DNA of 64,000 nt from Sphaerisporangium siamense (GTDB lineage: Bacteria; Actinomycetota; Actinomycetes; Streptosporangiales; Streptosporangiaceae). The stretch lies in NCBI RefSeq assembly GCF_014205275.1, contig NZ_JACHND010000001.1:5642001-5706000 (forward strand), read 5' to 3'. A program made the position numbers and the translations under genes. The notes under the pieces are model-generated. The model did no database searches. It saw nothing but the letters and a program-made list of their open reading frames with translations, and was not told the origin of the DNA. Shown in pieces: positions 41,365-50,464 of the stretch (position 1 is its first letter; each line of letters starts with the position of its first letter).

Positions 41365-42321
41365 ATGGGCGTACTGGTCCGAACCGCGGATCTGCCGGCC
41401 GGGCGGCGGCTGGACGCCTGGCGCGCGGTCGTGTGCGACACGCTCGGCCCGCTCGACCTGCGGATCCACCGGGACGCGCCGCTTCGGGGCGAGATCGAGA
41501 TGGGACGGCTCGGGCCGGTGGGCGTGGGCAGGGTGCACACCTCCACCCCGCACAGCGTGTACCGCACCGCGGGGCTGATCCAGCGCGACGACCGCGAGGA
41601 GTACCGGGTCGTGCTGGCCGTCTCGGGCAGCCCGCGCGTCGCCCAGGACGGCCGGGCCACCCAGCTCGCCCGGGGCGAGTTCGCCGTCTATGACTTCACC
41701 AGGCCCTACGAGCTGGCCTACGACCGCGCGGTCCGGCTGGCCGTGTTCAGCTTCCCGCGTCACCTGCTCTCCCTGCCACCGGACGCGGTGGCGTCCCTCG
41801 CCGCGTTGCCCATCGGCGCGGAGTCCGGCGCCGGCGCGCTGGCCGTGCCGCTGCTGCGCCGCGTCGCCGCGGACCACACGACGTACGGGCCGGAGAGCGC
41901 GGTCCGGCTGTCGGCCGTGGTGACGGACCTGGTCGGCGCGGCCGTCGCCGAACGGCTCGAACTGACGCGGTCGCTGCCGGACGACTCCCGGCGGCGCACG
42001 CTGATGCTGGCCGTCCGCGCCTTCATCGAAGGACGCCTCGGCGACCCCGGCCTCGACCCCGCGCAGGTCGCGGCGGCGCACCACGTCTCCGTGCGCTACC
42101 TGCACCGCCTGTTCGAGGCGGAGAGCACCACGGTGGCCGCCTGGATCAGGCAGCGCCGCCTGGAACGCTGCCGCGCGGAGCTGGCCAGGGGCGGCGACGA
42201 ACCCGTGAGCGCGATCGCGGCCAGGTGGGGCCTGCCGGACTCCGCCCACTTCAGCAGGCTGTTCCGGCGCGCGTACGGGATGCCGCCCGCCGAGTACCGG
42301 CGCGCCGGCGCCGTACGCTGA
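41365..42321 (+). CDS. AraC family transcriptional regulator
   Basis: A 318-residue regulator. The N-terminal about 200 residues form an AraC-binding-like domain (GRVHTSTPHSVYRTAGLIQRDDREEYRVVLAVSG, ARGEFAVYDFTRPYEL). The C-terminal double helix-turn-helix is DPAQVAAAHHVSVRYLHRLFEAESTTVAAWIRQRRLERCRAELA and AARWGLPDSAHFSRLFRRAYGMPPAEYR. It starts at an ATG at 41365. It precedes a VOC gene and the deleted hydrolase in the same direction and may control them. The effector is unknown. Confidence 0.94.
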   Translation: MGVLVRTADLPAGRRLDAWRAVVCDTLGPLDLRIHRDAPLRGEIEMGRLGPVGVGRVHTSTPHSVYRTAGLIQRDDREEYRVVLAVSGSPRVAQDGRATQLARGEFAVYDFTRPYELAYDRAVRLAVFSFPRHLLSLPPDAVASLAALPIGAESGAGALAVPLLRRVAADHTTYGPESAVRLSAVVTDLVGAAVAERLELTRSLPDDSRRRTLMLAVRAFIEGRLGDPGLDPAQVAAAHHVSVRYLHRLFEAESTTVAAWIRQRRLERCRAELARGGDEPVSAIAARWGLPDSAHFSRLFRRAYGMPPAEYRRAGAVR

Positions 42322-42414
42322 ACGTCAATCCACCCGGCACGCGGATCCAAGACCGGAAACCCCCTTGATCACAAGAATGAAGGCGTTCGCCTGATCGAGG
42401 AAGGAAATCCGGAG

Positions 42415-42801
42415 ATGCAGCTTTTCGTCAACCTGCCGGTGAAGGATCTGGAGCGGTCGAAGCGGTTCTTCGGCGACCTGGGATTCACGCTGTTCGGCAT
42501 GGCCGAGGACATGGCCTCGGTGGTGATCAGCCAGGAGACCCAGGTGATGCTGCTGAGCGAACCGGCGTTCGCCTCCTACATCGACAAGGACATCGCCGAC
42601 GCCACCCGCGGCACCGAGGCGATTCTCGTCCTCGGGATGGAGAACCCCGCCGAGGTGGACGCGCTGGTGGACAAGGCGCTGGCGTCCGGCGCGACCCCGG
42701 CGGGCGTCGAGCAGGAGGACGGCGTCCGCTACCAGCGCGGCTTCGCCGACCTGGACGGCCACCACTGGGAGGCGCTGTGCCTGGCCCGGCCCGCGTCCTG
42801 A
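42415..42801 (+). CDS. VOC family protein (glyoxalase-like)
   Basis: A 128-residue VOC protein of the extradiol-dioxygenase-like DUF1338/PhnB-adjacent type: QLFVNLPVKDLERSKRFFGDLGFTLFG at the start and YQRGFADLDGHHWEALCL at the end, the latter containing the conserved DxDGHxWE. A short A/T-rich leader with GAGGAAGGAAA precedes it. The following hydrolase frame begins inside its last codons (GTG at 42777), so the two were coupled. Confidence 0.92.
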   Translation: MQLFVNLPVKDLERSKRFFGDLGFTLFGMAEDMASVVISQETQVMLLSEPAFASYIDKDIADATRGTEAILVLGMENPAEVDALVDKALASGATPAGVEQEDGVRYQRGFADLDGHHWEALCLARPAS

Positions 42802-43210
42802 CCGGCACGGCGACCTCGGCGGACCGCACGGCGATCGCCTACGACGTCTACGGCACGGGACCGGCGGTGATCCTCGTCGCCGGGGCGATGATGGACCGGG
42901 CGCACCCGACGTTGACCGGCGTGGCGCGCGCCCTGGCCCCGTGGTTCACCGTCCTCGGCTACGACCGCAGGGGCCGCGGCGGCAGCGGGGACACCGCGCC
43001 GTACGCCGTGGCGCGGGAGGTCGAGGACCTGGCGGCCGTCATGGCGGCGGCCGGCGAATCCGCCATGGTGTTCGGCGGCTCGTCCGGGGCGGCGCGCGGA
43101 ACGCGGGCGCGGTGGTGCCCGGCGCGGTGCACCGGGTCCTGGAGGGCCAGACGCACGACGTGGCCGTCGAGGCCCTCGCCCCCGAACTGCTGGAGTTCTT
43201 CGCCAAGTGA
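42777..43210 (+). pseudogene. Alpha/beta hydrolase with internal deletion
   Basis: The N-terminal third is a normal alpha/beta hydrolase: DRTAIAYDVYGTGPAVILVAGAMMDR, VLGYDRRGRGGSGD and the nucleophile elbow FGGSSGAA. Near 43090 the sequence jumps, in another frame, to the family's C-terminal end AVHRVLEGQTHDVAVEALAPELLEFFAK, including the catalytic-His region GQTHDV. About 130 residues between, including the acid residue, are missing, and the junction shifts the frame. The gene cannot make an active enzyme. Confidence 0.75.
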
Positions 43211-43281
43211 TCCGGCCGAGGGGGATCGCCCTGCCGGCCGCCGCGCCGGCCCTTCTCCGGACGGCACGGCGGCCGCGCGGG

Positions 43282-43833
43282 TCAGGCGGAGGTCACGCCC
43301 AGGAGCCAGGTGCCGGGGGCGGTGGTGTCCTCGCTGGTGAGGAGGGTGCGGATGCCGGACGTGAACTCCTCCTTGGTGATCTTGCCGTCGCCGTCGGCGT
43401 CGAGGCCGTCGAAGCCGCTCTCACCCAGGCGCGGGTCGAGCCGGGACGCCGTGTAGAAGCCCGCGAACTCCTCCCGCGTGATGGACCCGTCCTCGTCGGC
43501 GTCGGCGATGTCGAACAGGACGTCGCACAGCGCGAGCACCACGCGCAGGTGACCGGGTCCTGAGCCGGTGTGCGCGTCGGCGGCGGCGACGTACTCGGCC
43601 TCGCTCACCCTGCCGTCCCCGTCCGCGTCCGCGCTCTCGCGGATCTGCTCCCACCACCCGGCGCAGGCCGCCTGGACGGCCCGGTGGCGGGCGGACGCCG
43701 GGTCGGGCGCGAGCCGCGCGCACATGCGGTCGGCCAGCGTCTTGAAGTCGTGCACGCCGAGGTGACCGTCGCCGTCGGCGTCCAGCGCCGCGAACACGGC
43801 GGCGAGGTTCGTCTCGGTCAGCGATGCGGACAT
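43282..43833 (-). CDS. EF-hand calcium-binding protein (calerythrin-like)
   Basis: A 183-residue cytosolic protein with four EF-hand loops: DADGDGHLGVHD, DADGDGRVSEAE, DADEDGSITREE and DADGDGKITKEE. All have the 1-3-5-12 acidic ligands except position 12 of the first loop, which is Asp. Length and arrangement match actinomycete calerythrin, a calcium buffer or sensor. The ATG at 43833 follows a gap with an A/T-rich promoter segment near 43885-43920. It stands alone. Confidence 0.94.
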   Translation of the reverse strand: MSASLTETNLAAVFAALDADGDGHLGVHDFKTLADRMCARLAPDPASARHRAVQAACAGWWEQIRESADADGDGRVSEAEYVAAADAHTGSGPGHLRVVLALCDVLFDIADADEDGSITREEFAGFYTASRLDPRLGESGFDGLDADGDGKITKEEFTSGIRTLLTSEDTTAPGTWLLGVTSA

Positions 43834-43967
43834 GATGCCTCCAGGGGGATGAAAGGCGGGGGAAGCGGGACGGCTCCGAGCGCAGAGTGTATTGGTAAGA
43901 CTACGCTGAGTAAAGTGGTGGGTCCTGGCGGTTCGGTTGGCGGCCGGGGGCCGCGGCGGCCCGGTGA

Positions 43968-45116
43968 TCAGGGGGAGAGGAGCCCGGCGGCCCAGCGCCG
44001 CGCGACCGCGAACGCCAGGGGCGCCGGCACGGTCCCCGCCCCGAGGCCCACGTCGACGAGCAGGTCGAACACCTCGCGGCGGCGGGCGGCGGTGGCGATG
44101 GCCGCGTCGATGAAGCGGGGCGACTGCGCGGCGCGCGCCAGCAGGTCGGTGGTGCGCAGGTGCCGTCCGAGCGCCGCGCGCAGCTTGCGCCGGTACGCCC
44201 GCAGCGGGTCGCCGTCCGCCTCGGCGGCCGCCTCGCCCGCGAGCCGTCCGGACAGCAGCGCGTAGTAGATGCCCTCCCCGGTCAGAGGGTTGATCAGGCC
44301 GGCGGCGTCCCCGGCGAGCAGCACGCGGCCCGCTCCCGGCTTCGGGCGCCCCGGCGACAAGGGCAGGTGGTGGGCGCGCAGGTTCCGCGCGGGCAGGTGG
44401 GGGAGCAGTTCGGCGAGGCGGCCGTGCAGCACCTGCCTGCCGGGCAGCCCGGTCGCGCGCAGCCGGGGCAAGAGCATGCCGTACCCGACGTTGGCGGTTC
44501 CGTCGCCGACGGGGAACGACCAGGCGTACGCGGGCCAGCCGTCGGCCTGCATGGCGATGTACTGGACGTCGTCGTCGGGCGGCACGTCGGCGTACCCGCG
44601 GACGGCGATGGCGGTGTGCCGCGGCGGGGCGGCGGGCAGCCCGATCAGGCGGCGCACCGCGGAGTTCGCGCCGTCGGCGCCCACGACCACGCGCCCGCGC
44701 AGTTCGCCCCCGGACAGCAGGACGTGCCCGCCGGTGACGGTCAGGTCGCGGACGTGGTGGCGGCGGACCTCGACGCCGCGTTCCCTGGCCGCCTCGACCA
44801 GCCGGGCGTCGAAGACCATGCGGGGGACGACGTGGTTCGGCCGGGCGACGGTGGCGCGGACGCGGGCCCCGCCGGGGGAGATCACCTCCAGGTGCGGGAC
44901 GGGGCGGTGGTCGTCGATGAGGCCGGGGACGCCGAGCAGCGCCAGTTCGTCGCGGCCGTGCGCGGCGATGCCGTCCCCGCACGCCTTGTCCCGGGGAAAG
45001 TCGGACTTGTCGAGCAACAGCACCCGCGCGTCCGGCCGTACACGCTTGGCGCCGAGCGCCGCCGCGGCCCCCGCGGGACCGCCCCCGACAATGATCAGAT
45101 CCCAGCCGTCGCCCAC
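43968..45116 (-). CDS. Geranylgeranyl-reductase family FAD-dependent oxidoreductase
   Basis: A 382-residue flavoprotein. The dinucleotide fold is DLIIVGGGPAGAAAALGAKR, followed by the family motif FPRDKACGDGIAAHGRDEL, GADGANSAVRR and the second FAD motif RVLLAGDAAGLINPLTGEGIYYALLSGRLAGE. The family saturates isoprenoid chains (menaquinone, membrane lipid or carotenoid-like) or modifies aromatic polyketides. The start is the GTG at 45116; sequence upstream in frame is not coding-like. No isoprenoid genes adjoin it. Confidence 0.93.
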   Translation of the reverse strand: MGDGWDLIIVGGGPAGAAAALGAKRVRPDARVLLLDKSDFPRDKACGDGIAAHGRDELALLGVPGLIDDHRPVPHLEVISPGGARVRATVARPNHVVPRMVFDARLVEAARERGVEVRRHHVRDLTVTGGHVLLSGGELRGRVVVGADGANSAVRRLIGLPAAPPRHTAIAVRGYADVPPDDDVQYIAMQADGWPAYAWSFPVGDGTANVGYGMLLPRLRATGLPGRQVLHGRLAELLPHLPARNLRAHHLPLSPGRPKPGAGRVLLAGDAAGLINPLTGEGIYYALLSGRLAGEAAAEADGDPLRAYRRKLRAALGRHLRTTDLLARAAQSPRFIDAAIATAARRREVFDLLVDVGLGAGTVPAPLAFAVARRWAAGLLSP

Positions 45117-45175
45117 ACGGATCAGCCTCCCACGCCAGGCCCGCCCGCGCCCCGATCGACCCGGCGCCGGAGCGG

Positions 45176-46034
45176 TCAGTGGAGGAGGCGCAGCGCGTCC
45201 GCCGAGGGCGACCCCGCGGCCGCGGTGTGGGTGAGCAGGCGCTGACCGTGGCTGTCGGGGAGGTGGAGGACCTCGTAGTGCAGGTCGAGGTCGCCGACGT
45301 GCGGGTGGTGCAGCCGCTTGGTGCCGCTGGAGCAGAGGCGCACGTCGTGTCTGGCCCACAGGCGGGCGAACTCCGGGCTGTTGATGGACAGGTCGCCGAC
45401 GAGCTCCGCGAGGAGCCGGTCGTCGGGATACCGGGCGGCGACGTAGCGCATGGACGCGACGGCCAGCGCCGCCTCGTCGGCCCAGTCGCGGTACAGCTCA
45501 CGGGTGTGGGGGTCGAGGAACAGCAGGCGCAGCTGGTTCGGGCGCGTGTCGGGCCGCTCGGGCGCCGAGGGGGCGAGGTGGCCGGCGAGCAGCGCGTGGC
45601 CGAGAGGGTTCCAGGCGAGGACGTCGTTGCGCCGCCCGAGGAGCAGCGCCGGAACGGCCGGCATGGACGCCAGCAGGGCGACGGCCCCGGCGGTCGGCGT
45701 CTCGGGCCGGGCCGTCCTGTGCCGCTTGGGCGCGGCGGGGCGGGCCGGCTCGTACAGGTGGGCGCGTTCGGCGTCGTCGAGGTTCAGCGCCCGGGCGAGG
45801 GCCTCGATGATCGCGTCGCCGGCGTTGGCCGACTGCGCCCTGCTCCAGCCGGGTGTAGTAGTTGACGGAGATGCCGGCGAGCTGGGCCAGCTCTTCCCGC
45901 CGCAGCCCGGGCACGCGGCGCCGGCCCCAGGTGGTGATCCCGGCGTCCTCCGGGGTGACGGCCGCGCGCCGGGCACGCAGGAAGTCGCCGAGTTCGCTGG
46001 TCTTGCGGGCATCACGCTGCGGGTGGGCTGGCAT
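45176..46034 (-). pseudogene. XRE regulator with MmyB-like ligand domain, frameshifted
   Basis: The N-terminal part from ATG 46034 reads KTSELGDFLRARRAAVTPE, RVPGLRREELAQLAGISVNYYTRLEQG, the usual XRE helix-turn-helix. One extra base near 45832-45840 then shifts the frame. The rest continues in the next frame as SANAGDAIIEALARALNLDDAERAHLY and the MmyB-like domain (PALLLGRRNDVLAWNPLGHALL, DPHTRELYRDWADEAALAVASMRY). With one base removed it would encode a normal protein of about 285 residues. It is divergent from the MFS exporter it should regulate. Confidence 0.75.
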
Positions 46035-46136
46035 GACACCAGTCTGGCGCAGGCGCCGGATGCGTGACTGCCCCTGCCAGTGGTACCAAGCGGCGGGTGC
46101 TGGCTGGGCCGGGTCCCGGGCCGGAGGCTCGGACCC

Positions 46137-47561
46137 ATGACCACGGAATCCTCCGCCGCCACCGGCGCCGTCCCGTCCCGGCACGGCGCCTCCTCCGCCG
46201 TACGCCCGCGTGACCGGGTGGCGTTGTTCGTCCTGCTCACCGCGAGCTTCACACTCGCCGTCGACTTCTCGATCCTGAACGTCGCCCTGCCGCGCATCGG
46301 CGGTGACGTGGGTTTCGCCCTGGCAGACCTGCAGTGGATCTCGACCGCCTTCGCCGTGTGCGCCGCCGGGTTCACGCTCTTCTTCGGCCGCTGTGCCGAC
46401 CTGTTCGGCCGCCGGCGCCAGTTCCTCGCGGGCGTCGCCCTGCTGGGCGCGGCCTCGCTGGTGGGCGGCATGGCGCAGGCGCCGTGGGTGCTCCTGCTCG
46501 CCCGGGTCGCGCAGGGCCTGGCCACGGCGGCGGTGACACCGGCCGCGCTGTCGTTGCTGACGACGTCGTTCCCCGAGGGGCGGATGCGCGAGCGGGCACT
46601 CGGCCTGAACGGCGCCCTGATGGCGGCGGGCTTCACCACGGGGGCGGTCGCCGGCGGCCTGCTGACCGACCTGATCAGCTGGCGATGGGCCTTCTTAGTC
46701 AACGTGATCGTCGCCGTGGTCGTGCTCGCCGCGGGCCCTGTGGTGCTGCGGGAGAGCCGCGCCGCCGACCGGCCGCGCCTCGATGCGCCGGGGGCGGTGA
46801 CGGTGACGCTCGCGCTGGTCGCCGGCGTGTACGGGCTGACCCAAGCCGGTGAGCGTTCCTGGCTCGATCCCCGGTGCTGGGCGTCCCTGGCGGTGGCCGC
46901 GGCGCTGCTGGCCGCGTTCCTGATCATCGAGCGCGTCGTCACCCGGCCGCTGGTCCCTCTCGGCGTCCTCGGCCGCCGCGCCATCGGCTGGGGGAACCTC
47001 GCCGGCGTCCTCGCCTTCGCGACCGAGACCTCGGTGGTGTTCCTGCTGACCCTGTACCTGCAGAAGGTGCGCGGCTACACACCCCTTCAGGCCGGGCTCG
47101 CCTTCGCCGTGCTGGGGATCGGCACCGTCCTCGGCGGCCTGCTCGCCCCGCGCGTCATCGGCCGGATCGGCGGCAGGCGGGCGATCGTGGCGGGCTTCGC
47201 CGTCCAGGCCGCGGCCACGCTGCCGCTGGTCTTCCTCGACGAGGTCCCGGCCTGGCTGCCCGTGCTGCCGGCGGCGACCTTCGCCGGTGGCGTCGCCAAC
47301 CTCGTGGCGATCGTCGGGTTCATGGTGACCGCGACGTCCGGCCTCCCCGACGCCGAACAAGGGCTGGCCACGGGGCTCGCCACCATGAGCCAGCAGGTTG
47401 GGATCACCCTGGGCATACCCGTCATGTCCGCCGTCGCCACGGCCGTGGGAGTCGCCGGCGATGTGTCCCACGGGGTCGCCACGGCCCTCGCGGTCAACGC
47501 CGCCGCCTGCGTCGCCGCCGCGGTGGCGTTCGCCCTCGCTCTTCCCGCGCGGGCGCGGTGA
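46137..47561 (+). CDS. MFS transporter, DHA2 family
   Basis: A 474-residue, roughly 14-helix exporter starting at an ATG at 46137. Marks are LTASFTLAVDFSILNVALPRIG, motif A GRCADLFGRRRQFL, GGLLTDLISWRWAFLVNVI and LATGLATMSQQVGITLGIPVMSAVA. It belongs with actinomycete multidrug exporters. The divergent XRE/MmyB gene, its normal regulator, is broken by a frameshift, so the exporter may be deregulated in this strain. Substrate unknown. Confidence 0.93.
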   Translation: MTTESSAATGAVPSRHGASSAVRPRDRVALFVLLTASFTLAVDFSILNVALPRIGGDVGFALADLQWISTAFAVCAAGFTLFFGRCADLFGRRRQFLAGVALLGAASLVGGMAQAPWVLLLARVAQGLATAAVTPAALSLLTTSFPEGRMRERALGLNGALMAAGFTTGAVAGGLLTDLISWRWAFLVNVIVAVVVLAAGPVVLRESRAADRPRLDAPGAVTVTLALVAGVYGLTQAGERSWLDPRCWASLAVAAALLAAFLIIERVVTRPLVPLGVLGRRAIGWGNLAGVLAFATETSVVFLLTLYLQKVRGYTPLQAGLAFAVLGIGTVLGGLLAPRVIGRIGGRRAIVAGFAVQAAATLPLVFLDEVPAWLPVLPAATFAGGVANLVAIVGFMVTATSGLPDAEQGLATGLATMSQQVGITLGIPVMSAVATAVGVAGDVSHGVATALAVNAAACVAAAVAFALALPARAR

Positions 47562-47755
47562 CTCGGCGGGGGCGGTGGATCTAGAACGCTTGAGCGGGGC
47601 GTGACGGGGGTAGCGTGGCGTTGGAGTGGATCTCGGGAGTGCGTCTCGCGTGGGAGGGGGCGTTCCCAAGGTCGCCCGGCGGGGGCGATGGCGCCCGGCT
47701 CGGGCGGCCTTGGACCGGGGCCGACTCCGCAGGAACGTCACGGAAGGGAAGTGCC

Positions 47756-48190
47756 ATGGAGGACCGCGCCGGAGCGCCGATGCCGGAAGAGATCAGCGCG
47801 GAGGAGTGCCTGACGCTGATCTCGCCGGGAGGTGTGGGCCGGGTCGGGTTCGGCACGCCCTCGGGCCCGCTGATACTCCCGGTCAACTACACGGTCCACC
47901 AGGGCTCCGTGCTGTTCCGCACGGCGTTCGGCGGACCGATGGACCAGCAGCTCGACACCGGCCTCCGCGGCGTGGAGTTCAAGGTCGCCTTCGAGGTGGA
48001 CCACATCGACCCGGCGTCCCGCGAAGGCTGGAGCGTCCTCATCCAGGGCGCCGCGCACCGGATCTCCTCGGAGGAGGAGCTCACCGCCGCCAAGGCCGCC
48101 GCCGTGGAACCCTGGGCGGGCGGGGAGAGGCGGTTGTACATCCGCGTCACCCCCGTCCAGATCACCGGCCGCCGCATCGTCCACGCGTAG
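47756..48190 (+). CDS. Pyridoxamine 5'-phosphate oxidase-like flavin-binding protein
   Basis: A 144-residue split-barrel protein of the Pyridox_ox_2 / nitroreductase-like type. Signature stretches are SAEECLTLISPGGVGRVGF, LPVNYTVHQGSVLFRTAFGG and VEFKVAFEVDHIDPASREGWSVLIQGAAHRI. The family binds FMN or F420 and is often linked to stress or dormancy regulons. The ATG at 47756 has a GGAAGG site. About 190 bp of plain high-GC leader precede it. Confidence 0.9.
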   Translation: MEDRAGAPMPEEISAEECLTLISPGGVGRVGFGTPSGPLILPVNYTVHQGSVLFRTAFGGPMDQQLDTGLRGVEFKVAFEVDHIDPASREGWSVLIQGAAHRISSEEELTAAKAAAVEPWAGGERRLYIRVTPVQITGRRIVHA

Positions 48191-48791
48191 TCCCCGTCAG
48201 CGGCCCGGCCGCCGCACAGGCCGGCCCGCGCCCGCGACGATCAGGCCGGCGATCCGGTGGAGGCCGGCCTACGGGATCGGGCGTCTTTCTGACCCGGCAC
48301 CGGGCGGGAATGGCGTCAGGGCGGGACATGGCGCGCTCACCTGTCGGAAGGTGCCATTCCCTCGCTTTCCCGCCACGGTGCCGGGAGCGATCTGGCGGGA
48401 TCCTGGCAGCGTCCCGCAATATCGGGCTCACTGACAATACGTAACGAATTATCTACCGATCGTTATATCCGTTCGGCATGACGATCATCCAGGCGCGCGT
48501 CCGCGCGCGAATACCGGGCAGAGGCCGCCGCTCGCCGCGACGCGGGATCCTCGGCGGTCACGGCAGCAGGTCCGCCGGCTCGTCCAGCAGGGCCGCGACC
48601 CGCCGTACCCGGTCGCCGCGCTTCCACGCGCTCGCCGATGTCGTCGCGAAGCCGGGGTGCGCGCCGAGGGAACGATCCGGCGGCGGTTCTCTCACGGCCG
48701 AGTGCGTCCAGGAGCGTCGCGCCGTATAACGAGAGCCGGAAAGCCGCGTCTTTCCCCGTCAATTGGTGCCAGTCGCTTAGAACGGACCGAC
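48191..48791. other. Long intergenic region with a possible gene tail
   Basis: This 600-bp region has an A/T-rich island at 48420-48480 (TAACGAATTATC, ATCGTTATATCC) that could hold a promoter. On the minus strand 48558-48626 reads WKRGDRVRRVAALLDEPADLLP-stop with strong third-position GC, so it may be the 3' end of a lost gene; the upstream part is out of frame. No intact gene is supported. Confidence 0.35.
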
Positions 48792-49607
48792 ATGAGCGAG
48801 ACCCCCGCCGGACACCGCCCCTCGACCGAGCTCAGAACCGACCGGCCGCATTCCGCGCGCATCTGGAACTACTGGCTCGGCGGAAAGGACAACTACCCCG
48901 CCGACCGCGAGGCCGGCGACATGGTCGAACGCATGATCCCCGGAATCATCGACTCGGCCCGCGCCGACCGCGCGTTCCTGACCCGCCTCGTCCGGTACCT
49001 GGTGGCCGAGGAGGGCATCCGGCAGTTCCTCGACATCGGCACCGGCTTACCCACGGCCGACAACACCCACGAGGTCGCCCAGCGCTTCGCCCCGGAGTCG
49101 CGCGTCGTCTACGTCGACAACGACCCCTTGGTGCTGGTGCACGCCCGCGCGCTGCTGGTCAGCAGCCCCGAGGGCGTCTGCGACTACATCGACGCCGACG
49201 TCCGCGACACCCGGCGCGTCCTCGACGCCGCCGCCGCGACCCTGGACTTCTCCCGTCCGACGGCCCTGATGCTGCTCGGCATCCTGAACCACATCCTGGA
49301 CGACGAGGAGGCCCGGTCGATCGTGACCGAACTGCTCGACGCCCTGCCGTCCGGCAGCTATCTGGCCATCGGGCACCCCACCGCCGAGGTCCACGGCGAG
49401 GCCATGCACGAGTCCATGCGGGAGGTCATGAGGCGGGGCGGCACCCCGATCGTCGCCCGCTCGGCCCGCGAGCTCGAAGTGTTCTTCGACGGCCTCGAAC
49501 TGCTGGAGCCCGGCGTCGTCTCCTGTTCCCGATGGCGGCCGGACCCGACTCCGTTCGGCGAGCCCCCGGAGGTGTCGCAGTTCTGCGGCGTGGGCCGCAA
49601 GCCCTGA
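48792..49607 (+). CDS. SAM-dependent methyltransferase, DUF574 family
   Basis: A 271-residue protein of the DUF574/Methyltransf_19 family, abundant in actinomycetes and of unknown substrate. Family marks are HSARIWNYWLGGKDNYPADREAGD, the SAM loop FLDIGTGLPTADNTHEVAQ, VVYVDNDPLVLVHARALL, LMLLGILNHI and YLAIGHPT. The ATG at 48792 begins at the normal family start. It ends before a strong hairpin. No paired helix-turn-helix gene, which these often have, is adjacent. Confidence 0.94.
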   Translation: MSETPAGHRPSTELRTDRPHSARIWNYWLGGKDNYPADREAGDMVERMIPGIIDSARADRAFLTRLVRYLVAEEGIRQFLDIGTGLPTADNTHEVAQRFAPESRVVYVDNDPLVLVHARALLVSSPEGVCDYIDADVRDTRRVLDAAAATLDFSRPTALMLLGILNHILDDEEARSIVTELLDALPSGSYLAIGHPTAEVHGEAMHESMREVMRRGGTPIVARSARELEVFFDGLELLEPGVVSCSRWRPDPTPFGEPPEVSQFCGVGRKP

Positions 49608-49687
49608 CGGACGGCCCGCACGCGGGACGCGTCACCGGCGAGACGGGCCGGCGAGCACCGGGACGGGGGCGCGGGCGTGTCGTCGTG

Positions 49688-49730
49688 GGCCGGGACGGAA
49701 GTCGCGGGCGTCGCGACTTTCGTCCCGGCC
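49688..49730 (+). terminator. Very strong hairpin (19-bp stem)
   Basis: Arms 49688-49706 and 49712-49730 pair over 19 bp with a single G-U pair and a 5-nt loop. It lies 80 bp beyond the methyltransferase stop and 85 bp before a small membrane-protein gene. It is a terminator or structured leader. Confidence 0.65.
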
Positions 49731-49814
49731 GGGCGGGGGAGGGGCGACGTCGGTCGCGGCGCAGCCTCCCGATGCCCGATGCCCTGCGGGCCGCCCGCTC
49801 CTAGCGTCGGTGAC

Positions 49815-50042
49815 ATGCGCAAACCCATCCAGTTCCTGGGGATCTTCCTGGTCCTCCAAGGCGTGAGCGGCTTCCTGGACCACGTCTTCGTCCAGCCGTT
49901 CTTCGGCGTCGTGCTCAACTTCTTCAACCGGGTGGTCGTCCCGCGCGTGGACCTCCTGGCCGGTCACGAGATCTTCGCGAACCTCTCGCTGGCCGCGCTC
50001 GGCGTCGTCGTGGTCGTCGCCGCCGAGCACGCGGGACGGTGA
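49815..50042 (+). CDS. Small two-helix membrane protein
   Basis: A 75-residue protein of unknown function. Two hydrophobic segments are clear: about residues 5-25 (PIQFLGIFLVLQGVSGFLDHV) and 57-72 (LSLAALGVVVVVAAEHA), with an aromatic middle (PFFGVVLNFFNRVVVPRV). The ATG at 49815 begins the first helix. It is followed by the ArsR operon promoter, so it is a separate unit. I do not recognise a named family. Confidence 0.7.
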   Translation: MRKPIQFLGIFLVLQGVSGFLDHVFVQPFFGVVLNFFNRVVVPRVDLLAGHEIFANLSLAALGVVVVVAAEHAGR

Positions 50043-50048
50043 CGCCGT

Positions 50049-50090
50049 TTGACAACGGTTCGGGCCACCCTGTATTTAACCTATCGGTTA
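50049..50090 (+). promoter_or_regulatory. ArsR operon promoter with overlapping operator
   Basis: A TTGACA box (50049-50054) and TATTTA (50073-50078) are separated by 18 bp. Immediately after lies the inverted repeat TAACC-tatc-GGTTA (50077-50090), covering the expected start of transcription. This is a likely autorepressed sigma-70-type promoter for the ArsR gene at 50108. Confidence 0.6.
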
Positions 50091-50107
50091 GATAGCCGAA
50101 TGGTTGG

Positions 50108-50464
50108 ATGAAGATGGCAACGGACACCCTGAGCGTCACCTTCGCCGCGCTCGCCGACCCGACGCGGCGCGCGATCCTGGCCCGCCTCGCGGAAGGCCCC
50201 GCGACGGTCAAGGACCTCTCGGCGCCGTTCGCGATGAGCGGTCCCGCCGTGTCCAAGCACCTGCGCGTGCTCGAACGCGCCGGTCTCATCGCCCGCGGCC
50301 GCGAGGCCCAGTGGCGTCCCTGCACGCTGGAGGCGGCGCCGCTGAAGGCCGTCGCCGAATGGGCCGCGGCCTACCGGCGGTTCTGGGACGAGAGCCACGA
50401 CCGGCTGGACGACTACCTGCGGCGCCTGAAGGAGCGGGAGGACGACGATGGACATCGCGCGTAG
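50108..50464 (+). CDS. ArsR family transcriptional regulator
   Basis: A 118-residue ArsR winged-helix protein: FAALADPTRRAILARLAEGPATVKDLSAPFAMSGPAVSKHLRVLERAGLIARGREAQWRPC. No metal-binding Cys pair is present, as usual in the SRPBCC-linked subgroup. It has an ATG at 50108 with another 6 bp inside. It overlaps the next gene by 17 bp and heads an operon with an SRPBCC-VOC fusion and a TIGR03086 protein. Confidence 0.94.
   Translation: MKMATDTLSVTFAALADPTRRAILARLAEGPATVKDLSAPFAMSGPAVSKHLRVLERAGLIARGREAQWRPCTLEAAPLKAVAEWAAAYRRFWDESHDRLDDYLRRLKEREDDDGHRA

Noticed and set aside
48478-48729. 83-codon plus-strand frame starting MTIIQARVRARIPGRG
   Set aside because: Arg/Ser-rich, no ribosome site and poor codon bias; more likely intergenic.
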